Below, piece after piece: positions 15,575 through 24,543 of a stretch of DNA of 64,000 nt (position 1 is the stretch's first letter; each line of letters starts with the position of its first letter). The notes below the pieces were generated by a model that was not told the DNA's origin, ran no database searches, and saw only the letters and a program-made list of their open reading frames with translations. Source of the DNA: a virus. A program made the translations under genes and the position numbers. Where the stretch lies: positions 1 through 64,000 of IMG/VR virus record IMGVR_UViG_3300037246_000990, one strand, 5' to 3'.

Positions 15575-15939
15575 TGGCTGACTTCGAAGTAACAGCAAAC
15601 TCAGAGGTCATCACCATTGAGGGCCTTACGATTGCGCCTGCTGAAGCGGAAAGCCTGAGGAGCGCCGTCAGTTTTGCAGGCGCGATGCAGAATATCCCTC
15701 AGCTACCTCCTCAGATAGATTACGAGCAGTTCATAGTTCAGTTCTTTGAGGATGGTTCACTGATCGTGAGCAGATCGAACGGCCCTGGAGGGGAGATCAA
15801 GTTCAGCTTCAATACGGTAGATAAACTGGTAGTGACGATTACGTCGGCGCTTGGAATCTCCATTGACGCGAAGCGGCTTCGACCGTCGCCTAGAGCTGTG
15901 GGGGACCCTGGGTTCCTGTCAGAGGGGGAGATCGACTAA
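15574..15939 (+). CDS. Hypothetical protein
   Basis: 121 aa. Beta-rich (EVTANSEVITIEGLTIAPAE, EQFIVQFFEDGSLIVSRSNG, DKLVVTITSALG), acidic C-terminus. Its ATG overlaps the preceding stop (TAATG). Last gene of the island before the terminator at 15969. Unknown function. Confidence 0.6.
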   Translation: MADFEVTANSEVITIEGLTIAPAEAESLRSAVSFAGAMQNIPQLPPQIDYEQFIVQFFEDGSLIVSRSNGPGGEIKFSFNTVDKLVVTITSALGISIDAKRLRPSPRAVGDPGFLSEGEID

Positions 15940-15968
15940 GGTTAAAACGACGTTGACAATGGAGGGTA

Positions 15969-16000
15969 GGGGCCTCGGGTTACGATCCGGGGCCTTTTCT
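15969..16000 (+). terminator. Rho-independent terminator closing the integrase island
   Basis: GGGGCCTCGG, loop, CCGGGGCC and then TTTTCTT: an eight- to nine-pair GC-rich hairpin with a T tract. It stands between convergent genes (15939 plus, 16000 minus), so it stops plus-strand transcription from entering the sugar cluster. Confidence 0.85.
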
Positions 16001-16587
16001 TATTCTTTGTTTCGTGCGTTTTTGAAAGGGAAACTAACATTAGGGATTTCCTTACCTAGGAAAGGACAAAGTACGTCCCACCCTTGCCCTGCTGTGATAT
16101 CCATCACCAGCAGGTTATCACGATCCTTGAAGTAATCTAAGACTGCGGCGTGATGTATACGAAGCTTGTGCCTGAACACACTCTCATTGTATTGGATGAC
16201 CCCGTACACAGCAGCGCGAATGTAATGCCGCTTAGTCAAATTATCTTCTTTGAGTTGACGCAGCCTCACCTCTCCCCCTCCTATAATCTTGGCTGCCACA
16301 GAGGGGAGCCATTGCTCTACATTCCTAGAGGTGAGAATGAACTTACTGCCCGGGTACTCTTCGTCAAACTGAGGATAGAACGGAACTGTTTGGATGTCTG
16401 TAATGCCATCGTACTTTTCCAAAAGAGGCAAGTCTGCTATCAATCCATTAGCCAATCTGGTGATTGTCTCAAGATCTGTAGGATCATGCACTGTCTTGAT
16501 ACCCAGTAAGTGCAATGCATTGTTGAGACTTGAAGTCCCAGTGCCAGACAAACCTATCCCGAAGACTTTATTTATATTAGAAGACAT
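16000..16587 (-). CDS. Sulfotransferase-family P-loop protein
   Basis: 195 aa. The N-terminus VFGIGLSGTGTSSLNNALHL is the 5'-phosphosulfate-binding loop of the Sulfotransf_4-like family (F-G-[IV]-G-x-S/G-x-T-G-T-[ST]-S-L), followed by LGIKTVHDP. FILTSRNVEQWLPS is the typical 3'-phosphate loop. Would transfer sulfate from PAPS or act on a related nucleotide. Last gene of the sugar cluster; its stop lies at the island terminator. Substrate unknown. Confidence 0.75.
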   Translation of the reverse strand: MSSNINKVFGIGLSGTGTSSLNNALHLLGIKTVHDPTDLETITRLANGLIADLPLLEKYDGITDIQTVPFYPQFDEEYPGSKFILTSRNVEQWLPSVAAKIIGGGEVRLRQLKEDNLTKRHYIRAAVYGVIQYNESVFRHKLRIHHAAVLDYFKDRDNLLVMDITAGQGWDVLCPFLGKEIPNVSFPFKNARNKE

Positions 16588-17611
16588 CGAGGTTATCTTT
16601 TACCCACGCCGCAGTAGCCAGCAGCCCTTCCTTGGGTGCTACCGTAGGCTCCCAATCTAAACGATGTTTTGCCTTCCGGATATCACTAATGTAACACTTC
16701 TGATCGCTAGGTCGCCAACCTTCGTATGAAATATCAAACTTCATATCGAAGTTATCCTCCAGCATCCGGATACACTCAATCAGTGACAGCGTGTTTTCCT
16801 TACCGCCGCCGAGGTTGAACACTCCATGCTTTAGATCGGACTGGTGGAACGCATCATACGCCTTCACGCAATCCTCTACATACAGCATGTCCCGCACCTG
16901 TTTCCCATCACCGTAGATGGTAATAGGCAGGCCCTTGAGGGCTGCTATGATGAACCACGTAGCCCAGCCCTGCTCAGCGAATCCGAACTGGTTGGGGCCA
17001 TAGATGCAGCTCATCCGGAACACACCCGTCTTGACGCCATAGGTATGGGCATACTCCTGGCAATAGATGTCAGCCGCGTACTTCCCTGCACCGTAGGGCG
17101 TACGGGAGCCTACCTCATTGGCAGCATTCTCCCCGATCCCAAACAGATCCCACCTCGCCTTCTGCATGTGCCAGCGGTCATCATCCTCATCGAGCACGAA
17201 GGCGTCATGGATCGGGTACACCTTGTTGGTAGAAGCGAAGCAAAGCGTAGCATCGTGCTCACGGGCGTACTCCAGGGCGTTGAACGTACCTACCGCGTTG
17301 ACCTCCCAGTCGCGCCTAGGGTTCTCAATGGAGGTGGGTACTCCGCACTGGCCCGCAAAATGTAGGATGAGATCGTGTCCGTCATGCAGTATCCAATCCG
17401 CACGCTTACTGACGTCATGATGGAACACGTTCACACCCAACTCCTTTAGTGCGAAGCTGTTGAAGGTGCGTCGTGTCTCACTCACGCGGTGGCCTAAGAG
17501 GTCAGACCTCTCAAGGTTGTCCATCACGTCTACCTCATGCCCCTGTTTACGGTAGTACTTCGCTGCATTAAATCCGATAAGACCACACCCTCCCGTTACT
17601 AGAACCCTCAT
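16577..17611 (-). CDS. NAD-dependent sugar epimerase/dehydratase (extended SDR)
   Basis: 344 aa from ATG 17611 (GGAGGAGTC upstream; ATGA overlap with the previous stop). TGGCGLIG at residues 6-13 binds NAD; LHFAGQCGVPTSIENP and NAVGTFNALEYAR are conserved; catalytic Y-x3-K is in RTPYGAGKYAAD; VRDMLYVEDCVKAY follows. The GVPTSIENPRRDWEVNAVGT text most resembles CDP-paratose 2-epimerase and related NDP-sugar epimerases. Supplies or converts a nucleotide sugar for the neighbouring glycosyltransferases. Confidence 0.85.
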   Translation of the reverse strand: MRVLVTGGCGLIGFNAAKYYRKQGHEVDVMDNLERSDLLGHRVSETRRTFNSFALKELGVNVFHHDVSKRADWILHDGHDLILHFAGQCGVPTSIENPRRDWEVNAVGTFNALEYAREHDATLCFASTNKVYPIHDAFVLDEDDDRWHMQKARWDLFGIGENAANEVGSRTPYGAGKYAADIYCQEYAHTYGVKTGVFRMSCIYGPNQFGFAEQGWATWFIIAALKGLPITIYGDGKQVRDMLYVEDCVKAYDAFHQSDLKHGVFNLGGGKENTLSLIECIRMLEDNFDMKFDISYEGWRPSDQKCYISDIRKAKHRLDWEPTVAPKEGLLATAAWVKDNLDVF

Positions 17612-18180
17612 GACTCCTCCTTTCCCCAATGCACTTTGCTTGGGTCTGCTGCCTTGTTGAAACCTACTAGGAAGTCTTCATACGACGTTCCATTCAATAC
17701 AAAGCTAAGCTTCTTAAATAGGTACTCCGGGTCGCTGATAGCCCTAGGAAACATAATGAATGTGTACGGTATGTCTCCTTGATGCAACTGCCACATTAGG
17801 TTACCTACAAAGTTAGCTGCCTGGTTAGTGTATCTTTTCCTTCTATCCTCCTCGGAGACATTCGGCCAAGGTGGACGATTATTCATCTTGTTATCTGCCA
17901 CATGCTTGTAGTCCCGCAGCATGACATAGACCTGTTTAATATCCCAACCCCATCTTTCTTGCCGATCCAAGAGATCAAGGCAGAGTCTCGGGCTCTTTAT
18001 AATGTAAGGCATAGACTCAGCACGGGCATGTTCGCCCCTAATATTCCATTGATATCTTGCACCATCCTCACGCATCCGTTCAGAAGTATACCCTGTGCCG
18101 AGCCTTAGTTCAGTTAAAAGGTACACCATGAACGTAGTACCGCACTTGCCAGAACCTGTAATGATCACCTTCTCAGACAT
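17608..18180 (-). CDS. Sulfotransferase-like P-loop protein
   Basis: 190 aa. VIITGSGKCGTTFMVYLLTE is a P-loop of the sulfotransferase/nucleotide kinase type, and QVYVMLRDYKHVADNKM resembles the R-D-P 3'-phosphate loop. Paralogue of the gene at 22551-23108 (same GxGxCG-x2-F-x2-LL start and PR-x3-DP text near the end). A sulfotransferase role is likely but substrate unknown. Confidence 0.6.
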   Translation of the reverse strand: MSEKVIITGSGKCGTTFMVYLLTELRLGTGYTSERMREDGARYQWNIRGEHARAESMPYIIKSPRLCLDLLDRQERWGWDIKQVYVMLRDYKHVADNKMNNRPPWPNVSEEDRRKRYTNQAANFVGNLMWQLHQGDIPYTFIMFPRAISDPEYLFKKLSFVLNGTSYEDFLVGFNKAADPSKVHWGKEES

Positions 18181-18895
18181 CTGCTTTCTTTCCTATGATG
18201 ATCTGGTCTGCTCCGTTAGGGATACCCTCGGGGGGCTCTCCGCGTACCCTAGTTGAAATTGTGAACCCAGGCCCCCCCTTAACAGGGTGTTCAAATGAAA
18301 GCAAGTAGCGTTGGTACTCTGACCACTCCCCTGCTGTTTGGAACCTCTTCAGAAAGTCGTCCCAGTTTAGGCAGCTAGGATGGCTACCACTCTGTCGCCC
18401 TGAATTTCTAACCCTAGGAGTATCAATTAGAAACCAACCCCCTGGCTTCAACAAGCTGTATAGATGCTGTAACGCGGGGATCTGATGGCTGCCTTTGAGG
18501 TGTTCAATAGCATCAACCATCACTATGGCATCATATAGATCGCCTCCGTTTGTATGGAAGTTATGAATGTCCTCTTCTACACAAGTGATGTTCTGTCTCC
18601 ATCTAGCATAGGGGAGCTGCGCGTCCATCGCGACTACCTCATAGCCAGACGCTGCTAAGGTTGAAGCTCCGAACCCTGCGCCAGAACAAGCATCTAGGAT
18701 TCGACCCTCAGGAGGAAGCAATGGAAGTATCAAAGAATACTTATAGAACATACCCGTCACCAGTCGATCTCGCTTAGGGTGCTCAAGCACCACCATCCGC
18801 TCCGGTATCGTGATCCTATTCTGAGGGGTGTGCTCATGTTTGTGGGGAGCGTACTCCCACTCTGTTTCCAATAGCTTCTTATTCCACGGTATCAT
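18173..18895 (-). CDS. Class I SAM-dependent methyltransferase
   Basis: 240 aa. ILDACSGAGFGASTLAASGY is motif I; VVAMDAQLPYAR follows as strand 2; DAIVMVDAIEHLKG is motif II; LLKPGGWFLIDTPR is motif III. The tail is specific to this protein. Probably methylates a sugar or a small molecule in the cluster's pathway. Overlaps both neighbours by a few bases. Confidence 0.85.
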   Translation of the reverse strand: MIPWNKKLLETEWEYAPHKHEHTPQNRITIPERMVVLEHPKRDRLVTGMFYKYSLILPLLPPEGRILDACSGAGFGASTLAASGYEVVAMDAQLPYARWRQNITCVEEDIHNFHTNGGDLYDAIVMVDAIEHLKGSHQIPALQHLYSLLKPGGWFLIDTPRVRNSGRQSGSHPSCLNWDDFLKRFQTAGEWSEYQRYLLSFEHPVKGGPGFTISTRVRGEPPEGIPNGADQIIIGKKADV

Positions 18896-19607
18896 CTTGT
18901 TCTCCCTGTAGCTCGTCTTTTAGTGAAGCACACAAGTCAGCTTTGAACTGCTCAGACCCCGCCCACCAGCAACGCTCTGCCAGCAGCTCGGAGAGCTGGT
19001 GTGTGGGTGCTCGAAACGTACGTAACTCATTCAATGTCTTATACTCCCCCGTCTCCACGATTTCTGCTAGGAGCCGGTTGATCTCGTTCTTCAGCATACT
19101 CCGGTACTCGCAGCAGTCCCGGCTCAGGTTGTCCCAGTGTGTAATCAACTTTGCATCCGGCGCACCCTTGGCGTGCTCCTCTCGCTTCTGGTTCTCAAAG
19201 AAACTGAGCTTGTTGACCTCCACGATCAGGCGGTCAATCACGTCAGCCAGTGTGTTCAGATTCGGTATCTTCGTCGTAGTGATCTGTGTCAATTCTTGTC
19301 CAGGGATCGGGTGGTCTACACCGCGCTCTAGCTCCTCCAAATACTTATTCCAACGTTCCTTAGAAACAACCTCTTTGGCTTCTTTGGGCATCTCCTCATA
19401 GTCCATCGCCTCGCTAAGTTCGTATTGGTTTCTTGCTAGCTTTTTAGACATCTTCTTTGCCATACCAGAGGCTTCTATGGCTTTATTCCTAACCTCTATA
19501 TTCTCAGTTGCCCAATAGATCTCTCTAATAACTTCGCAGATAGTACGAAAATCAGTAGTATGCCCCAGCATGATCTTCTTGAATGTTCTGTCTTTCTTAT
19601 TAGTCAT
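18879..19607 (-). CDS. Hypothetical helical protein
   Basis: 242 aa, helical and charged, no family recognised. LADVIDRLIVEVNKLSFFEN and KLITHWDNLSRDCCEYRSML look like a helical bundle. Overlaps the glycosyltransferase stop (ATGA) and the methyltransferase start, so it is translated with the sugar cluster. A dedicated partner of a transferase is possible. Confidence 0.5.
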   Translation of the reverse strand: MTNKKDRTFKKIMLGHTTDFRTICEVIREIYWATENIEVRNKAIEASGMAKKMSKKLARNQYELSEAMDYEEMPKEAKEVVSKERWNKYLEELERGVDHPIPGQELTQITTTKIPNLNTLADVIDRLIVEVNKLSFFENQKREEHAKGAPDAKLITHWDNLSRDCCEYRSMLKNEINRLLAEIVETGEYKTLNELRTFRAPTHQLSELLAERCWWAGSEQFKADLCASLKDELQGEQDDTVE

Positions 19608-20419
19608 AGTGGTTCATACCCCTTTTGGTAAGGTGCGCGCCATCCTTCAACGCCTTCACACCAGATCTTATCGTCGTGTATCCCTCTCCTCCCTTTGCTG
19701 TTCATCCAACCAGATCGAGTCAAAGGAAACGAATACTTAGAGAAATGAAGATCAAACACGTAAGCTAAGTCAGCTTTAGTATTCATATGAGTTGGTCCTC
19801 TATACCCAAAATGAGCAAGAAGAGGAGTGTATTCTGTCATCTCTTTTGTAGCACACTTATGCTCTACTTTACTAAAACCCTTGGGCCAAGGTGTAAAGTG
19901 CGCTGTGTACGCTAGCTTTTCGAACGGTCTAAATGTGTAAGTCATCTCTTCCATTCTATGTGAGTAAGTCATGATCTCTGTAATGGGTTTGCTCCAGGTT
20001 GGGTACTCATCCAAAGCTTCCCAGCATAGATCAGGGGGTATCACAGCATTCAATAGTGTCCATATCATGCTGACTTCATCAGATCTTTCTTTAAGTGCTC
20101 GCCTCAAATCCGTCTCCCAGATCATAATATCAGACTCTACAACTTGCACCCAGGTGTCTTCAGGTCGATACCGGCTCTTTATGACTTCTAACAAAGACTT
20201 CTTCTGACCTCTATCGGTCTTATTAGGTCTCCTCTGAATGTGCTCAATCTGATCCTTGTGCCTTTTAGCGAACCCTTGGATCACGTCCCAACTGTTATCA
20301 GTGGACCCATCGTCCGCTATGACCAAGGTGTCGACATGCCTCAGCGCAGACTCGATAGTCTCCGCGATGATATCGCCTTCATTCCTATTCCACATCATCC
20401 CAACGATATGATCAGCCAT
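19604..20419 (-). CDS. Family 2-type glycosyltransferase
   Basis: 271 aa from ATG 20419 (AGAAGGAAAGAAG upstream). GMMWNRNEGDIIAETIESAL and LVIADDGSTDNSWDVI are the nucleotide-binding beginning of GT-A fold enzymes; the DxD-equivalent is in VQVVESDIMIWE (ESD). The C-terminal half is unusual, rich in Tyr/His. Transfers a sugar to an acceptor in the cluster's surface glycan. Confidence 0.8.
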   Translation of the reverse strand: MADHIVGMMWNRNEGDIIAETIESALRHVDTLVIADDGSTDNSWDVIQGFAKRHKDQIEHIQRRPNKTDRGQKKSLLEVIKSRYRPEDTWVQVVESDIMIWETDLRRALKERSDEVSMIWTLLNAVIPPDLCWEALDEYPTWSKPITEIMTYSHRMEEMTYTFRPFEKLAYTAHFTPWPKGFSKVEHKCATKEMTEYTPLLAHFGYRGPTHMNTKADLAYVFDLHFSKYSFPLTRSGWMNSKGRRGIHDDKIWCEGVEGWRAPYQKGYEPL

Positions 20420-21644
20420 CTTCTTTCCTTCTAAAGCTCTTGATCCTCCAGATGTGATCAACCTGCTCCCAACCTTCTAACTCGTCAACGACCCTTTCTA
20501 CAGTGGTCATATGGACATCATGAAAAGCGAGGATACCTCCTGGTTCTAGAAGAGGGCTCCATAGCTCAAAGTCTTTCTTACACGTTTCGTAGTGGTGGTC
20601 TGCATCAATGAAAATCATCTTGAACTTGAGGTGCTTAAGCTTCTCAGGCCACTCATGTGTATAACCCTTGCAGAACTCTGCATATTCTAGTAGGCCGCGC
20701 TCTTCGAAGACCCTTTTAACTTCAGATACAGTCTCAGCTCCATTTACTTCAAACAAGTCAACGCCGTATACCTTACCTCCTTTTAGTTGCTTTAAGGCTG
20801 TAGCGATACAGTTTACAGAACCTCCACGAAACACACCAAGGTTAACGTAGTTGCCTACGCCCAAACCCAGAGTAGTTCTGTACAACCAATGCGCCTCACT
20901 AGAAGAGTGTTGTGACTTATGAGGGTACGGGGGGTACCCCCAAGGCTTTTTCTCGTCTTTCCAAACCGGGTGATACTTGACTTGAGCAGGATGCTTTGGG
21001 CCATCGTTGCTATACCCTATCCTCATAGAAGGGTTCTTGGGCCTACCTTCATGATTAAGCTCAGTCCCTTTCTTTTCTATGAAAATCAGTCCACCAGAGT
21101 AGTAGCATACCCTATGGATATCCGTGGTGAACCCTTTCTTAGTTTGAAGGCATTCCTCTCGGATAAGTTTATCAAGGTAGTCCAGTATTCCCCAAGACTT
21201 CTTGTGACCATCCATTATATCTTCGATAGCATAAACACCGCCCGGGGCTACATGAGGCCACAGTGTTTCAAACGAAGTAATGATGTCTTGAGCAAAGTGC
21301 CCTCCATCATCTACTACAAAGTCCCAAGAAGACACTTCGGCGCTCAAACTTTCAAGAAACTTTGTGTCATCCTGATTGCCTTGTCTAAAGCGGATACGTT
21401 TCTGCCCTTCGTCTTTATACGAATCGTTAATGTCAATACCATAGATCATAGCTTTAGGAAACCAATCATGCCACATACGAAGGCTACCGCCTTCTGCAGT
21501 CCCTATCTCTAGGACATTGTTGATTAACCTTCGTTGATGCGCCAAATGAGCAGGGTAATACTCCTTGCAGTAAGCGTGAGCATAAACCCACCTTTTATCA
21601 CACTTGATAGCTTTGTGTTTGACTCCAAGTTCAAATAGATTCAT
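20412..21644 (-). CDS. Two-domain SAM methyltransferase fusion
   Basis: 410 aa. Domain 1 (about 40-180): NVLEIGTAEGGSLRMWHDWF, AMIYGIDI, WDFVVDDGGHFAQD and VAPGGVYAIEDI, as in macrocin/cephalosporin-hydroxylase type O-methyltransferases. Domain 2 (about 250-400): NLGVFRGGSVNCIATAL, VYGVDLF, MIFIDADHHYETCKKDFELW and GGILAFHDVH, of the Methyltransf_24 type. Two different methyltransferase domains in one chain is uncommon. Probably modifies two sugar positions. Confidence 0.85.
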   Translation of the reverse strand: MNLFELGVKHKAIKCDKRWVYAHAYCKEYYPAHLAHQRRLINNVLEIGTAEGGSLRMWHDWFPKAMIYGIDINDSYKDEGQKRIRFRQGNQDDTKFLESLSAEVSSWDFVVDDGGHFAQDIITSFETLWPHVAPGGVYAIEDIMDGHKKSWGILDYLDKLIREECLQTKKGFTTDIHRVCYYSGGLIFIEKKGTELNHEGRPKNPSMRIGYSNDGPKHPAQVKYHPVWKDEKKPWGYPPYPHKSQHSSSEAHWLYRTTLGLGVGNYVNLGVFRGGSVNCIATALKQLKGGKVYGVDLFEVNGAETVSEVKRVFEERGLLEYAEFCKGYTHEWPEKLKHLKFKMIFIDADHHYETCKKDFELWSPLLEPGGILAFHDVHMTTVERVVDELEGWEQVDHIWRIKSFRRKEDG

Positions 21645-22558
21645 ATGTCATTCCTTTCAGGTAGAGACAAGGTACGCCACACCACTTCAGCACCTCGAAA
21701 GATGTTTTTAGCTGAGGTTCTATCTATCCCTTCTTTCCTATTCTCCCAATGAATCAAAGCTACAAGCGATTCATTCCCTACCCAAGGGAACACCATAAAC
21801 GCATCAAAGTATCGTGGAAAAGCATCTACAACAGCATCCCATGTACTTACGTCAAGTTTTCCGTACTTAGCTGAAGTGGAGATAGGTCGGGCACCGGACT
21901 TATTTCTATCTACAATGCCCTTAGGGGATCGACGCCCTTGATGCTCTAAATAGGGCATACCCAAAGAGAGCTTGCCTTCCATAGTGGCACAAGCATACTG
22001 AGGCATCCCTATGTTCTTAGGCCAAGGGTACTTAGCCTTAAGGTAGGATGCCTCGTATGTAGCTTTGTAGGCTACAATGCAACGCTCATCGAACTTCACC
22101 CATCGACACAGTGTCCGAACACTCTCAGAGTAGACAGGAAAGGTATCATTCTCTTTTGTCCAAGGGTCTCGTCTATGCCGTAGGAAGTCTAGCTGAATTC
22201 CCTCCACAGAGACATGCCCGGCCTCTTGCGCCTCTTCTACAATCTGACGTGGAGTCTTGTTCAAAAAGAAGCGGTCTCCCATAGTGATGATCACCCACAC
22301 GTCTTCCTTGTCCAAGTCATAATTCTCTTTAATCTTCTCCAACAGGTGGTGGTAGTTCGGTCTGTAGATGTTTAGTCGTTCTATGTCTCTAGCCCGCTGT
22401 ATCGCGTAGTCGGCATCTTTGACGATGCTCCATGTCTCATCAACGGAGCCATCTTCGTACACATACAACTCATCTACAAGCTCTCTGATGTGAGGATATA
22501 CTTCAGGCAAAAGGTCAGCTTCGTCACGAACACACATCATTCCAATTAGCTTAGTCAT
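21641..22558 (-). CDS. Glycosyltransferase (GT2-like)
   Basis: 305 aa. LIGMMCVRDEADLLPEVYPH and ELYVYEDGSVDETWSIV match the nucleotide-sugar-binding start of GT2 enzymes; VWVIITMGDRFFLN takes the place of the DxD region (MGDR). Similar overall plan to the gene at 19604. Start overlaps the sulfotransferase-like gene by eight bases. Confidence 0.7.
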   Translation of the reverse strand: MTKLIGMMCVRDEADLLPEVYPHIRELVDELYVYEDGSVDETWSIVKDADYAIQRARDIERLNIYRPNYHHLLEKIKENYDLDKEDVWVIITMGDRFFLNKTPRQIVEEAQEAGHVSVEGIQLDFLRHRRDPWTKENDTFPVYSESVRTLCRWVKFDERCIVAYKATYEASYLKAKYPWPKNIGMPQYACATMEGKLSLGMPYLEHQGRRSPKGIVDRNKSGARPISTSAKYGKLDVSTWDAVVDAFPRYFDAFMVFPWVGNESLVALIHWENRKEGIDRTSAKNIFRGAEVVWRTLSLPERNDI

Positions 22559-23108
22559 TGTACTTCACTTTCGGCAGTTTATGCGGGAGTATCCTAGCTT
22601 GATGGATCTCATAGAAGCGTTCATAAGGTAGGGACCCTAGTACCACTTTCAACTTATCGTAGCAGTACCTGGGGTCTTCCAAAGAACGAGGGCACCTCAC
22701 TACAGAGAAAGGGTGGTCTCTCTCAACCAACTGAATCAATCCCTTTCCTAGAGCTTGTCTGTATCTGGTCGCCTCGGTCTCATAATCGAACTCCTTATGG
22801 TGCTTGTTCCTTCTAAACTCTATCTCCTTCATTTGAACATCGAAAGAAGCAACTGCGAAGAAGATGTGTTCGACCTCCCACTTGTGTCTATCTATATGCT
22901 CATTGAGGTTATTAAGGAAACCCCCAAGGTGCTTGATAACTCTTGGAGTTAGAAAAGAATCCGCAGTCCCTGCTGCGATAGCCTTACGTATCCCGCTCTT
23001 TCGCATCCATTCTTGTTTACCGCCAGTCTCTAACCCACAGTCCTCAAGAAGGTGCCATATAAAACCAGACCCACAACCTCCAGTCCCCATTATTAAGACC
23101 TTACCCAT
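22551..23108 (-). CDS. Sulfotransferase-like P-loop protein (paralogue)
   Basis: 185 aa from ATG 23108, inside the end of the preceding gene. VLIMGTGGCGSGFIWHLLED is the nucleotide-binding loop; FSVVRCPRSLEDPRYCYDKL matches FIMFPRAISDPEYLFKKL of the 17608 gene. The usual S/T after G is replaced (CGSG), so nucleotide binding may differ. Enzymatic role not certain. Confidence 0.6.
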   Translation of the reverse strand: MGKVLIMGTGGCGSGFIWHLLEDCGLETGGKQEWMRKSGIRKAIAAGTADSFLTPRVIKHLGGFLNNLNEHIDRHKWEVEHIFFAVASFDVQMKEIEFRRNKHHKEFDYETEATRYRQALGKGLIQLVERDHPFSVVRCPRSLEDPRYCYDKLKVVLGSLPYERFYEIHQARILPHKLPKVKYND

Positions 23109-23913
23109 TACGAAACACCATCTTCCAAGCAAATCTCAGGATCTCATTATTGAGCGGGGCGTCACCGTCTCGCTTCTGGTAGAAAAGTTTCCGGTTAACT
23201 CTGTCTTCATCGTATGTCCTCGGCACAAAATCACCACAAACATCAGACATCCACTCTGTGACAACGATACCTGGGTTAGCTCTGCCTATGTGGTAGTCAG
23301 GGTGTTGCTCTATCTTGTAATCAAAATGAGTGTCAAAGAACCCATAGCCTCCGCTCCTTGTCCCAGTGTAGTCCTCATCGAAACCATTGATGTCCAAGAA
23401 CATGTCCTTGTGCATCAACATGGTACAAGGGAGGTATCTAGTGTTCTTCGCCCAGTCTTCATTCTCAGTTACCCGGAGCCTATCGAACTTGTACATCCAA
23501 TCCTTCATCGGCTTAAGTTCCATGACCTTCTCCATGGCTCCCGGTAGGAAGGTACAATCGGAGTCCATTGTCAAAATGTAAGGAGTAGCAGCCAGCATAA
23601 AGCCAAGGTTCAACGAACCGGGAGTATTGTGCTTCAAATCATCTTCGATCCTGTATACCGTTAAATGTACGCCCTCTAGCTTCTTCTCTACCTCAGGAGT
23701 GATCAGAGACTTTAAAGATGGAGCCCCATGGTCATCTACCATGATGATCTGAAGTTCATCCTTGATCCGCTGGGGGTAGTTGCTCCAGTTCTCAACCAGT
23801 AGTTCAAACCGCTTTGGTTCTCCAAAGAAAGGGTGAAGCAACGTCAAACCTAGATCGCGTACCGACGTACTTCCGCCACCATCCTGCTGCTTAATCCTTA
23901 CAGGCGTACCCAT
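23101..23913 (-). CDS. Family 2-type glycosyltransferase
   Basis: 270 aa. LTLLHPFFGEPKRFELLVEN, IIMVDDHGAPSL, GSLNLGFMLAATPYILTMDSDC (DSD motif at about residue 118-120) and LMHKDMFLDINGFDEDY form a clear GT-A catalytic domain. Acts in the surface-glycan cluster. Confidence 0.85.
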   Translation of the reverse strand: MGTPVRIKQQDGGGSTSVRDLGLTLLHPFFGEPKRFELLVENWSNYPQRIKDELQIIMVDDHGAPSLKSLITPEVEKKLEGVHLTVYRIEDDLKHNTPGSLNLGFMLAATPYILTMDSDCTFLPGAMEKVMELKPMKDWMYKFDRLRVTENEDWAKNTRYLPCTMLMHKDMFLDINGFDEDYTGTRSGGYGFFDTHFDYKIEQHPDYHIGRANPGIVVTEWMSDVCGDFVPRTYDEDRVNRKLFYQKRDGDAPLNNEILRFAWKMVFRNG

Positions 23914-23922
23914 TGTGTTCTC

Positions 23923-24543
23923 CTAAAACCATTTACCGTTATTAGCTTTTGCTGTGATCCAGTCTCCGTGCTTGATCACTTCAATAGCACGTTGGAGGCG
24001 GTTCCCGCCTTCCCACCAGTGGAAGAAGATCTCCTTCTCTTCTATGTACTCAGGTAGTCGTCCTTCTCTGAACTGCTGCACCACACCATATCGGCCTGCA
24101 AGCTTGTTGATGTCGCTACAGTCAATCAGCTCAAGCCCTGCAGTATCAGCAGCTTCATAAAGGTGGGGGGCGTTAGCACCCCAAGGAGTGTACCACTTAG
24201 TAGCCTTTGTGTCGAACTCACACCACAGCCAATCTTTGCAGATCTCTAGTTCTGTCACAACACGCTCTACGGAGAGCGGTTTGTAGTCTTTGTGTTCGTA
24301 CCCATGGATCTCAGGTCGCATCCTCCCCGCAGCAGTCTCGGCCTTGATGAACTCTACAGCTTCTGGGAAACTCAACAGCCCTCTGTCCTGCTTCTCGATA
24401 TTGTGATACATTAGCAGCGCAGGTACATGCAGCAATTTATCGGGTAATTCACAGATCCAACCATGCACAGTTTTGAAGTGTTTGAAAGGATCGCTATAGC
24501 TGGATGAATCGATCAAAACATCGTCATCTCTTATATAGATCAT
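23923..24543 (-). CDS. Polysaccharide deacetylase-like protein
   Basis: 206 aa. IYIRDDDVLID gives the acidic motif 1 (RDDD) and RPEIHGYEHKDY gives motif 2 (H-x3-H) of NodB-type deacetylases; WYTPWGANAPHLYEAADTAG matches motif 3 (R/T-P-x-G). Expected to remove N-acetyl groups from a glycan using a metal ion. Sits among glycosyltransferases and methyltransferases. Confidence 0.7.
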   Translation of the reverse strand: MIYIRDDDVLIDSSSYSDPFKHFKTVHGWICELPDKLLHVPALLMYHNIEKQDRGLLSFPEAVEFIKAETAAGRMRPEIHGYEHKDYKPLSVERVVTELEICKDWLWCEFDTKATKWYTPWGANAPHLYEAADTAGLELIDCSDINKLAGRYGVVQQFREGRLPEYIEEKEIFFHWWEGGNRLQRAIEVIKHGDWITAKANNGKWF

